From positions 74,358,417-74,422,416 of the forward strand of contig NC_134702.1 of NCBI RefSeq assembly GCF_043290135.1: a stretch of 64,000 nucleotides of DNA, written 5' to 3'. A model generated the notes under the pieces. The model was given only the letters and a program-made list of their open reading frames with translations, was not told where the DNA came from and did not search any database. A program made the position numbers and the translations under genes. Of this stretch, positions 46,440 to 59,100 are shown one piece after another (within the stretch, counting starts at the first letter, position 1; every line of letters starts with the position of its first letter). This stretch comes from Rhipicephalus microplus. Its lineage: Eukaryota; Arthropoda; Arachnida; Ixodida; Ixodidae.

Positions 46440-46905
46440 TCTCTTCTCTCATCCCAGTTATAGAGCTGGAAGCTAAGCAGGGAGGAATGACATGTGAAAA
46501 GATTATACGTCACGCTTGCCTCGTGACCTTGAGCACTTTTTCTCTAGTTGTTTTCTTCGAATATGCAGCTTTTCAGAGTGACCGCGTGCGCACGCGTGAA
46601 CAGCTCGTGGCCTCCCGCGGCAGCCCGAAAATGACCAAGCATGCCATGTTCAAATCAGCCAATGGCTCATGCAATGGCTCTGGCGAGCGATTTTTGAGCA
46701 TCTATTGTCATTTGTCGAGATAAGAGAAAGCAACTCTTGACTGACTTGATGAAATAATTGTGAATTCCAGGCTGCATGCTGCACTGTAACATTTGGCTCG
46801 TGTTTTCTCGGGAGCCTCGACTACCGATCGGAAGTGTTTTCTGACCATACTCAAAAAGTATTGCAGGGCCCCTTCAAGCGATACAGTATCGGTCTGCATT
46901 AGCAT
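46440..46905. repeat. probable dispersed repeat
   Basis: The segment includes TATTGCAGGGCCCCTTCAAG and GTGACCGCGTGCGCACGCG, which look like the GC-rich dispersed repeats common in tick introns. Other phrases of the same kind occur near 26500 and 58200. No boundaries found. Confidence 0.3.
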
Positions 46906-47519
46906 ACCAACAGTTCACTGCGATGTACAGTTGATATTTTTACACCTGGCTAACTAACTAATATTCCTGTCCTTCTATTTTCTGTTTCTCTTCATATGCA
47001 GAATGTTTAGAGATATACTGCCAATAAACCAAGATTACTTTTTTTCTTAGTTCTTGCGTAAGACGACTAGAAAAGCATTGGTGGTTTTAAATGTAGGTTT
47101 TAATCGATGTAGTAAGTATCCTTCAGAGAGGAAATTCAGCTGAACGAAAGAACAACTTGCTGCTAGTGGGTACCAAACTAAAAAAAACCTTTGAACTATG
47201 CGTGTGATGCCCTAACAACTAAGCTATAGTGGCAGGTGTTCTTTCATCCACATTTTTTTGTTATTTCTGTGTGCATGATGCGCAAGTGTTGGCCAGCGCC
47301 AGTCATGACCGTAGCAGCAAATGTGGAAAAATACATTGTTTGCTTTGATGGTAGTCATTTTGCTTCTGTGGTATTCTGAACTCTCTGCATTGACGAATTA
47401 GGGTTCGCTACACATTAACCATCATAACTCCTAGTTGAAGTGTATTTTTTTACATGCCGAAAAGAGATACTATAAGCCGACGATTGGTTGCCTTCTAAAT
47501 GTGTGGTAAGGTCCTTCTA

Positions 47520-48368
47520 TAGTGAAACCCACTCACAACGATACCGGTTTTAAGAACATATAAGTTATAATGATGAGAAGTTGTTGCACGATCAACTTTT
47601 GTACGTTTTTTTTTGGTAAAACAACCCGCTTATAACAATGTTGGAATGCCACATTATTGCTTACAACAATTAAAGTGAAAATTAATAACAAAACAAGAAA
47701 TTCAAAGTACTGAACCTGTGCCCACAACCCCAACTCACCCAACGCCCCTTCGAATTCACATTATGCTTCACCGCATAGCGTCGTGGAATTTCGGCAAAAC
47801 TAACTTTTAAAATCCGCTATTGTGTAGGTGTGGCCGCCAGTGGCGCAATCATGAGGTGGCGCACCCTACCTGTGCCCCCCCGCCCCCCCCCCCCCACCCC
47901 CGCTGAAACTTTTTTTTTTGCCATAACATACAGAGCGCAAAATAACAAATGACTGCAACAGCATGCCCGAGCCCCACTTCATATCAAAGTGGTGGCCACA
48001 CCCTGATAAAATATTTCTGTCTAGGCTCCTAGTGGCAATGGCACTTTCCGACATGCGATTTGAGTAAAAAGTCGACACTTGTTAATATTTCAGCATGTGA
48101 AACTTCAGGCACTGCCATACATTGGCTTTGTAGAGCTTGTGGAGGTTCTGCGAAAGTGTTTGAATTTTCCAACATATCCAAAAAATTGGCAGCCTTTTTA
48201 TCCTTATCACTGATAATTGTTGGAGTATCCGATTAGATAATTTAGCCCTCTTGCAACAGTCTGGCACCTCTTACATAGCTTTTTTCGTTCAACCCACTTA
48301 TAGCAATTTTTGCTTATAACAATGAAATTTTTGTGGCACTTCAGTTTTCTTATGAGCGGGCTCGACTG
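47520..48368. mobile_element. Tigger-like TIR element remnant
   Basis: The left end TAGTGAAACCCACTCACAAC and the right end read inward, CAGTCGAGCCCGCTCATAAG, are diverged inverted repeats. Secondary inverted blocks CCGCTTATAACAATG and TGCTTATAACAATG also occur. A C-run lies at 47874-47901. No transposase domain recognised. Confidence 0.55.
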
Positions 48369-50020
48369 CATTAAGCAGAAACAGGGAGAGCTGTTCCTAA
48401 CCATTACTTTGCGCTTTTAATTTAATTGCCACTGATGGATGTAATTGTCCTTGGCGCTCATATTTTCTATAGGGCAAGGAAGAAGAGAAACAAAATTCCC
48501 ATTCACCTTTAGGATCCAATTTTGTACCTCCATGGTAACCACGAAAAAATCGAGGAAATAGATCCACAAAGAGTAACCAAAATCACACAACTAGGGATGT
48601 CCGAATAGTAAGATTTAAAAATAAAGAATTGCGCCAAAAACAGTACACGAAAAACAGAGATGAGTGATTGGACAAGCACGCCCTCAACGGCTATTTATAA
48701 AAGTGAATGTGCATTTCTACATGCATTGTGCTAAAACATGGCTTTTCTTGCCTATATTCTTTTTTAAGTATTATCTGCGCATGTGGGGTTCTTTCTTTCT
48801 AGTTTTTGCACTCTCAGTGTTCTATATATTCACTTGCCTAAACTGTAAACAAAAAAATGTTAAACGGTGTAGGTGTCACTTGTGTCTTTTGCATACTGTG
48901 TTTTGCACAATCCTTTGTCTCTGAAATAATGTGCCAACTAGCCCCTAAATGTGTGCTAGTAGTAAATTTTTGGTTCATAGTAAATTCAAAGCAAATAGTG
49001 ATTTTTTATACTTCAAAACCTAAAAAAATTTGAATTCATGTTGCAGGTAATTAAAAAACTGTAATATTCTTTCAAATATTTGCACAAGCCTACAAAAAAT
49101 GTCTGTCCCACATTTATTACACAGTCTATGTGAGCATTACTATAGTAGTAAATTTTAGGTTCATAGGAAATTCAAAGCAAATATTTATTTGGCAGAATAA
49201 TTTCGCACCAAATATTTCAAATAGCATACATTCCATTTATAAAGAAAAATTAGCAAAAATGAGCTTTTATAATTACAAAGCACATGAGAATGTAACTCTT
49301 TTTGGTTCAAAGTGAAATGGAAGCAACATTGAATAATTTCATTACCATCCAAGTGAGAACTAATAAAATATGTCACGTTTTAAAATTTGCTACATTTAGA
49401 ACATATAAGCCCATTTAACAAGCTTTTGAACTTGAAAATTGATCACCGATTGATCGGCTTGAGGTAAAATGTTTTTTAATCTTGAAATGGGCTTTGCCGC
49501 AGTGTGGATTTTTTCGGGCTAGTTTTTGTGGAATAGCATTGCTATACCACAGTGAAAGCACATTTACAGAAGAATTACACGTTATTCATTCATTTTGAAC
49601 ACTTGAAAATCTCTTAAATTGTCAATTCATGTCAAAGCTAATTAAAATACTGTAATATACCTTCAAATATTTGCACATGTCTTTACAAAACATCCGTTCC
49701 ACATTTATCACACAGTCTATCTGAACATTGCAGAAAGTCTAGAAATTAAAACACTAAACCATAGCACCACGCCGGTACACCCACTCAATTACTCATGCAT
49801 GCAAAGCTTCACAAGAAGACTTGCCAAGATTCCTTTCTATGTCACGCCGCTTTTTTGTGTTTGTATTAGCTAAGCATTTTTTGTGTGCAAATGATGTACC
49901 AACCACGTGTATCTTCTTTCTTGTATATTGAGCTACCAAAGAAATTAATGCAACACAGAAACGGGACTACAAAAGAAGCATTGTCTATTTACATAACCAG
50001 AGCAAAACAAAGTGCGGTAA
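48369..50020. repeat. AT-rich intergenic DNA with two sets of direct repeats
   Basis: 48958-48998 and 49144-49184 share AGTAGTAAATTTT(T/A)GGTTC and AAATTCAAAGCAAATA. About 49028-49137 and 49623-49733 share CTGTAATAT, TTCAAATATTTGCACA and CACACAGTCTAT in order, at roughly 80% identity. It ends at the ELP5 stop; no AATAAA was seen just past that stop on the minus strand. Confidence 0.6.
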
Positions 50021-50123
50021 TCAGAAATTCAAGTCATCATCAGGATCATCTTCTTCGTCAAAATCATCCTCCCGCTCCATGACGTATGTGATCTCCCCCT
50101 TTCCTTTGCTGGAAGATGCCGTC
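50021..50123 (-). CDS. ELP5: ELP5 exon 9 (stop)
   Basis: TGTGTGCAG acceptor. 33 codons ending EREDDFDEEDDPDDDLNF and TGA; the acidic DPDDDL end is diagnostic. Confidence 0.95.
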
Positions 50124-53100
50124 CTGCACACATTGCATATTCAAGAAGCTTGATGGCGTAAAAAGATCCCCAAAAGTAAAATCGCACCATCTCAAACTTT
50201 TTACAAAATGTGAGTATTAAGAGTATAGTGATAATTTCTTTTGATCATTTCTCATGAAATGTTGAAAAGAAAAAATAATCGGCAACTGAGATGGCTGCTG
50301 TATATGAAGGACGTGCAGAAGAATGTACTTACCGCACTGCAACACATAAACATGAAAGAAAAAATAATAATAAAAAGACGAAACAGATACACAATCCAGC
50401 ATTGCTGCAGTACGATAGTTTGGTATCAGTTGAGCACACCAATGTCATAACTACAAGGAAAGCTCAAATGTAGAGATACAATCGAAACCCGTTCTTCTCT
50501 GCTCCATTATTTATCAATCAATAAGCCGTCAACACTGGGCGACATCATCACAGCCCAAACAGAATGCTCCAGTGCTTACTTGAGATATGGCAGTACAAGG
50601 TTATCCTTGGCTACTTTCTCCTCTTCGCTGAGCCGAAGGTTGAAGGTAAGGTTCGCCGTTGGGTCAGGCTGCTGTGTCTATGGGCAAAATACAATAAGGT
50701 GGAAATCACGCCGACATTTCATGCTTGACGGCAACAGAAACCATGGAACTCATAATCTATAGGCAAAAGAATAAGTACATGGAGGCCACACCATGTGGAT
50801 ATTATACTACAATAGTCCGTACAAAGGAACACATTGTACATTTCAAATTACTATGTTAACCAGAGTTTTGAACAAATGAAGTAGTATCAAAAAGCACTTA
50901 TTTCCAGAGAAATAATGGCTGGGTAAGTTTTTGCAAGATAAGCAGTCCTCACCCCATGTGCCTTCACATTACTACGTAGCAATAACTTTTCTATGCGGCT
51001 ACAAGTGTTTCGTAGTAGTGTGTTGAAATGTTTGAGACATGACCACCAAGACCCACACTAGCCATTGAACTTCTGTCACCCTAATTAGCCAGGTCAGAAG
51101 CATTCTTCAAGCTGCAGCAAAATGTCTCGATGATTTTAAGAAACTTGTATTGAAAAATAGATCTTACTGGCGTTCTTATGGTTATGGTGTCACCAGAATT
51201 AATCAGGCACTCAATACTACAGTCAAACTCCGTTACAACGGTATTTCCGCTTCAACAAATGTTTTTTGATGTTCTGCTCGCATCCCATAGACTCTGATGC
51301 ATTAAACTAATGCATTAAAACTACCCCCATAAAGCACCACTTTTTCATTGTTCTCCCAGTTCAACGAAATTTTACTCGACCAGCCACAAATCGAGCCACG
51401 CTAAATGGTATATTGAAGTGACACCTCTTGTTATCCTTAAAAAGGGCACGAAAAAAAGTACACTTGACAGCGGCTGTTGTATCTTGAAATTTATTTTCTC
51501 GTGCTGTCTCTAATGGGAAACTATTATTAGCTGGCCCACGTTCAGAGTCTAATTTAAGCATTTTTTTGGTTATCGAACAGCTAAAATGATCTTAAATATA
51601 CCAAAGTTGACCTAAGCCCATGTATCCCGCCGAATCCTGCAAAACCATGACACAACAGCATTTCGTGTAGCATGCGAAGGCCGAGCCGAATTCACACGTA
51701 GGATATTGGCTGCTGGCTCATTTTTTTTCCCCACATGTTGTGTGGCAATAACAGTGTTAGTTCTGGTTATTCCGTGCCTTATTCCTCGTCCCCTTAGCTC
51801 AGTAGATCATTAGTTCAGCACATTGTTAGCTTTAACCTGTGTATTGTTTTTCCTCGCTCCACGGGCAGCGAGGGCTTATGGGGATGCCAGAGAGTAAGAA
51901 ACTGAAGTTTTTTTCGCTAGAGCAGAAGGTGAAAATAATTGCTGCAGCAGCAGCAGGACGAAAAAAGAGATGTATTGCCAAGGAATATCGCCGAGCATCT
52001 TAAATGCGTTAGCACTGGGTACATCTGCCTAACGGCCAACGAAGATCACCCAGCCAGCCCATAAGGAACTTGACAAGGCAGTGTATGCCTGGTTTTGCGA
52101 AATCGGGGCTAAAAAGGTACCAATCAGTGGTACCTAATTCAGAAGATAGCACTGAACTACTCCTGCATTTTAGGCATCAACAAAATCTTCAAGGCAAGTG
52201 CCGGGTGGCTCAACCAATTGAAGGAGCGCCATGAGATTGTTAGGAATGTGCTATGCAGAGAGTCCACTTCTGCAGACTGCGACAGTCCGTCATCATGGAT
52301 CGCACCGATTGCTGCTCACATCAACGAGAAGTACGCTGCGTCCAATGTGCGCAATTCGGCTGAGATCGGGTTCTTCTATGAAATGCTACCAGCAAAGACG
52401 CTCCACTTCAAAGGCTAAAGGTGCCATGGAGGCAAGCAGAGCAAAAAGCGAGTCACCGTGTTGCTCTGCACAAATATAAACGGGTCCGACAAACAGCCCC
52501 TTCTTGTTATAGGCAAGGGTGCCGAACTGTGGTGCTTCAAGGGCACAAAAAACTTGCCAGTGAAGTATGTTGCCAAGCCGCTCATGGATGACGAGGGACA
52601 ACAACATAAAAAGCAAGACTGTAGGGTTTATTTGCTGCTGTTAATTGCTCGGCACATCACCTGGACAGCAACATCAAGCTGACGAACGTTGCGTTGGAGT
52701 TTTTTCCGCCGAACTGCATGTCGCTGGTTCAGCCTTTAGATCAAGGCATCACTAACAGCTCAAAGTAAGCATACCGATCAAGGCTTCTTCAGCGAATTCT
52801 GTTGAACACAGAGCATGGCCACGACACCGAAGTCGACTTGCTCATGGCTATGAAAATGTTGGCCGCCGCATGGATGTCGACAGGGCATGACATTGTAAAG
52901 AACTGTTTTGCACACGCTGGGTTTTGGCCCGAAGAGATGAACTTGGTTGGCACAAGTAATGACACAAGCTGCCAACGACATTGAACCGAGGCAAGACACG
53001 AACGCTTCTGCAGCATGGGCAGCTCTCAAGAATGCCGGCAATGTAGCCAAGAGCGTTGTCTTGAGCGATTACGTTAATGTTGAAACTGAGTGATGCCGAG

Positions 53101-56100
53101 ATCCTTAGGGGTGCTCGCATGGCTACAGCCGCTGCCAATTCATTCGACGACAAGAAAGCCGCGCATGGTGTTCTGGCGATCCCGACACCAGTAACCACGT
53201 CGCAGGTCATGGACTCCTTGGACATCCTGCGTTTTTTCCTTGGCGCCCATGACGACGGTGTCGGCAGTCAAAGTAAGTGATTTTTTAAAGTTTTGGAGAT
53301 AAACTGCTCCCTTAAGTGTCGTGCATATCTTTTTCTCTTTATTTACCCCTTTTTCCACAATAAAGAAATTCCCGCTACAACAAAATTTTTCAAAATCCCC
53401 GTGTCTTTCGTTGTAGCCAAATTTGACTGTATTAAGGGCGACCAAATATTTTTCGTTTATGCCAGAATCTCGTACATATTTCCAGCAATTATTCAGATGA
53501 CATCACTTATAATCTTATCCACATGTCAAACATTTAGCAACAGTTGTAGCGTAATATTTATTAGTCAACAATGTTGAAGGACCGGATTGCCCACACTAAC
53601 CACTCAATGTTGCTCAGTAGCATTTGCTTCATATTTAATTTAATGATTACAAATCATCCCAGTTGCTCATTGGTTTTCTGTGAGAAATTCAGGAGTTTAC
53701 CAGAATTTCATGTTGGTCACGTGATTTATGAAGTCATAATGCTTCTGTTTTCAAAGTGTGTAACAATTTCTAGTAGAGTTTTCGTAGTACGACCCTGACA
53801 TAAGTTTGACTGGAAATTGCTATTTTCAGAGGAAGAAGTGTTTGATTTGTTATTGTATCAAAGCATAACATAGCAAAATGCTGCGGCCGATTGAATCGGG
53901 TGCAAGTGTGCTGATCAATTAAGCTGTATTTAACCAGCAAAAGGCAATATTAAGATTTAGATATTGAAAGTTCTTGCTCAAAAAAATGAACGAATGCAAG
54001 ATGGAACCTTCTTTTTTGAAGGGGGGGGGGGGGGAGAATCAGGTGAATCAAGAGATCGATCCAGCTGCAGTTAACAGAATTTTACTGCACACACAAAAGT
54101 CATTTAGAAAATGTGACCTTTGCCATCACAATTACTTTACAGTGTATTTTTAGAACTGCAGCATAAGCAACAAGCCTGCCAATAAAATGCTTGTGAATAT
54201 GCGCTCACCACGGGCTTAGCATCATGTTTTTCAGCAACCTTCTTGATGTCAGTAATGGAAAGGTCTGGCTTGAGAACAAACTCTTCATCCTGAAGAAATG
54301 TAATTGAACAGCGACAATGTAATCATCAGAACTGCTCTATTAGACAGAAAAGTATCTCAACTTTAATAACTAAAAACTGTTCTTTAACCTTGAATTTAAT
54401 AGACACAACTATAGTAGTAGCTGTTTTCAGTTTGAAATGAAGTGCGTAAAAAATAAAGGGAACACACAATGCCATTAGAGCTAGATTGACCATTCCAGTA
54501 ACCTACTACAGTACGTGATCCAAAGCCTTCAATCAATAAGGTACCCATAAAGGTAATTTGCCACTTTCCTGTTGTTAGCATTAAATAATTAACATCATAC
54601 CTGTACTCGAATGAATGTTGTACAGCCGCCACCATGATGGTAAATGTCACAGGCTAACACTCCAATGACCAGGTTGCGTACAACTACACAAATAACTAAG
54701 ACAGAGACTGGGAGAATAGCACCAGTAACAACAGCTAATTTGTATTTTTATATTATGGAGTGGATTTAGCTCGCACCCACAGCAAGTTGTGCTGTCACGT
54801 TTTTTCACTTTCACAGTATTATTAACACGATAGCCCAAAAGCTCCTTTCACAAAAATTCCAGTGTCGGTGTCAGTGGTGTCGGCGTCTGTCGATGTGCGT
54901 GAAAAATCAGCATTGTCCCCGAGCAAAAATTTGAAGTAGGCGCAAATAATGAAATACAGTAAAAAATCTTTCGTTCAAGTGGGACGGGAGATTCACACCT
55001 GCAACCTCTTGCTCTGTGGCCGGATACGTCTAGCCACTTGGCCACCTAAATCCTCTAGCATACAAATGGTGAGCTATTCATACACACCATTTAGCATTGG
55101 TGGCACGCACATCTCGTGGGTTCTTCAGCGATTCAGCATAACATCCGTGCGGTGGCTCAAAGGGCCCTTGGCAGCGATATTAAATTGAATTGCCCCACCG
55201 TGTGGCCGTGTTTCATCACGCTGCATGCATGGATATCGGACTCCGAAAGCATCCGAATTTTTACTTCCCTTGCGGCACTGTTGAGGTCTCCGCTGACATG
55301 TGAAGCCAGGCTAGTGATCCTAGAATGCCTTTAGATATCATAATAATGTTTTCCAGATGCAATTGGTGGATAAACAAGCCATAAGGAAAGAGAGAAATAT
55401 CTTTCGATTATTAAATCTGTAGATGCTAATGAGGTTGATGCTCTTAGTGAGAACCACAGTCAAGTCTCATTTGTTGAACTTCCTTAAGAAATAGTGCGTC
55501 TAGCTGGTCCAACCTGGGAATATGGGGGATCTAGGTGTGTCTTGTGGAACTGTAAAAAAATATCAATAAACATTAAAAACGAAATATATAAATATCAGTT
55601 CTGGAACAAGAATCTATTGCAACTCAGAACAAGAAAGTATAGATGGAAGGAAAAACTCGCGGCACACTCTTGACAAGCAAAAAAAAAAAAACATGAATCA
55701 TCTTATGCTGGCACAAGGGATGGCCTAACCCAAAGAGAAATATTTGCATCATCATTGCAACGTTCATAATGAATAAGCGCATTTTTTTATTCCTTAGAAA
55801 TAGCTGCCCACATTGTTACAAAAAGATAAATAAGACAAAACAAATATTCAACACATTGTATAAATTACATATTGCAATTTTGTTGGTTAAACTTGTTGCT
55901 GGGTGGCTGACCCCCTTTGTGGGCACCATTATAACATGCTGTCAGGCCAAGAAGATGGGGCATTCAGTCGCAAAATTGACTTGTTATAAGGTAAGCCTGT
56001 TGCGTGTGTCTCGCACGAATAAAATGTTTTTGAGGTGTTCAGTTTGTGCATAGCCAGACATACTAAGTCGTAACCTAATGGCTGCTCTCACAGATTCAAG

Positions 56101-59100
56101 ACTGCTAGAGTCACCTTTGTTTCGTAACATCTTCTATTGTGTTTGTATTTGTGCCGATAGAGTAGCAGCACACGAAAGCACTCTTACCTCTCTAACGACA
56201 CGTCCTCCTGGCTTTCTGTGAACAGTCTTGCATCCGAGTGTGCTTCCACCGTCACGCACGTAAGGTGCCAGAGTAGTGGTGGCTAGATAGCACAACTTGT
56301 CGACCTCGTGTTCTTCGTGCACATCAGCGTGGAGGAGAGCCACAATTATCTGCAAGGCTGGCAAGGCAGTGGACGCATCAGAAGCGTTCATGATGTAATG
56401 AAGACATTGAATTTCTTGCAGCATGTTTGTTGGGGTCAACTGATAGTTCCTGCGAAATGTATACTAAAACAAAGTTTCACAGGATGACGATGGCAACACA
56501 GGGCACTTTCCCGCGCACTGTAGTTACCTAAGCAGCATATATCGTTTAACTCTCAACGACAAAAAATGGAAACGACATAACATGGTTACACAAGACTACT
56601 ATTCAAATGAATAAGGATTTTATTCTTTAATCTTGTTGCAGTATGCAACTTCTCCAACCAATGTAGGCCCGTCATAGATTTCCCTTATAAATACATGAAG
56701 TTACATTCGAAAAAGCATGTGCATTTGGTCTGGTTACAAGTTGATCAGAAAATACTGCTAAAGAATGAAACATAAGAAGTAGAGAGACAACGAGATCTGC
56801 GTTATATATAGTGCTTCGATATCATAATCATCGTGATCATCAGCTTATTCTATGTACACATCGGGACGAACACCTCTCTTCCAATACCCTCAAATTTGCC
56901 CCATCTTGATTGATATATGGGGTTTAACGTCCCAAAACCACCATATGATTATGAGAGATGCCGTAGTGGAGGGCTCCGGAAATTTCGACCATCTGGGGTC
57001 CTTTAACGTGCACCCAAATCTGAGCACACGGGCCTACAGCATTTCCACTTCCATCGGAAATGCAGCTGCTGCAGCCGGGATTCGATCCCGCGACCTGCAG
57101 GTCAGCAGCCTTAGCCACTAGACCGCCGTGGCGGGGCAATTCGCCCCATCTTGTGCAAGCTGATATACTGCTTACAAGTCAGGCCCACAGAATCCCTAGT
57201 TTCTCGGTTTCTTACACTGTCAAACCGAGGATGTATGTAACAGAATTAAGAATAGCCAGAGGTTCTGTAAAGTACCACAGGGCTCATTTTGATTGGCAGG
57301 ATATTAACGCCCCAAGTGTCGAATTTTTCAAGAAAGGCATTCTCAAATGGTCGAATTACTTTACTGCAGCATTTGAATGCATGAAATGTGTTATGTTTAG
57401 AAATGATAGTATGAAAAATGAGGTACAGTATTTTGGTGTTAGCATTACTTAGAACTGGAGAACGCTCAATAGCATTTCAGAGTGTCGTGACTCTTGAAAC
57501 ATGGGTCACAGCGATTTATCACCGTCTGCACACATAACACGCATCTCAGTTCTCTTCTTGGAGCGAGGAGTTGTGTGCTGGCAAACACACCGCATTTTCT
57601 CTGCGTGTAGCTGCCATGGAGCAGAGTAAACTACGTAATAAATAAGAACAGGAATACCTCAAGAGTGTCAGGAGTAAACGAGCTAAGAGCAACACCAATA
57701 AAGATGAAAATCATTTTCAATCACTCCTGCAAGGGTATGCCGATAAAAAGATCAAGTTTCTCACGTCTCTGTTGTGACCACGACGCGAAACTGAAACCAC
57801 AAAAAGGCATTGTAAGCCAAGGTTGCCGCAGACCACGTGATATACTGGCTATAGAACTCTGTTATTGTCTGTTTATCTCCGCAAGGAGGTAGCACAATCA
57901 CTTATAATGCTTCTTGTAAATCCTAGGTGGTGGCAGCACCTCCCATTAATTACAGAGCATCATTACGGGGCGAAACTTCAAGTGGAGGGTTGAAAACGTG
58001 CCCGTTCGGCAAAGACACTATGGGATGGAAAACTGCTGCAATAAATGTACTCCAAAAACACTCAAAGAGTTAAAGTGCTCCACTTATGAAGAGCCGCTTC
58101 AGGGGCTTACTTAAGCTGATTGCCTAGACTATAAAAAAAGAGGAAAATCAACAAACATTGTCAAGTATTAATAATGCGTTTGACAAGGTTCAGGTGGGCT
58201 AAAGGGGCCATGACACAGCCACTCAAGAATTAGCATTTTTTAGCAAAGAAATAGAAGCAAAGTGTCTACTATTTAATGTGACAAATGACCTGTAAAATAT
58301 TATCTGAGTGCGAAACAAGCTATAGAGGTCGCTGGCTATACACCCCGCCTACCGCTGGCGTCCTTCATTTTGTCATGGCTTGTTTGAGGTCGTGCGCTCC
58401 AAGGAGCAGAGCCGTCGTCTTTTGTAGAAGTTTCAGTCATTGTAAATCGTTCAATTTCAATGCCACGCTGAACAAATCAGAATTAGAATCATCACACATG
58501 CAGCTGAGCACGAAACAAGATTGTTTGTTGGAATGCTGACTGTCATAAAGCAAGTAGCGTGAAAAGGCAGTCGTCAATCCCCAGCATAAGGCTGTGTTTC
58601 AATAAAAAAAGTAGTTTTTTATAGTTATACCTTTTATACCTTTTTATAGTTTATACATATTTAATTAAATGACACATCTGCAAAAAAGTCCATGAATGTG
58701 CACTGCGCAATGTACGCCACAAGTACAACTGGGAGGTTCCAGTCAGATTGCTGAAAATATGAATATATATTGCTTGCACTCAATAGTTTATGAACAATCC
58801 ATCCATTTACTTCTGTTTGCTTCATGATTTCACACTGGCTTCAGTGGATCTGAACTTACTGGCCTATTCCAATATCGTCACATCAGTCCTGCATTAAACG
58901 CAATCACTAAGCATTTTACAGCTCATTACAGTATGCAAGAATGTTTTGTTTTTCCCATTTCACATGATACTGCTGTTGTGTCAATTGCACAGCAGCCATG
59001 AGCCAAAGCTGTGACGTGACCTACATAGTACTTGTTTCCTAAATGAAATTGTCCCTGATCCATCGCAATGGGCGCAGAGTTTTAAAGTAGGTCACTGGCG

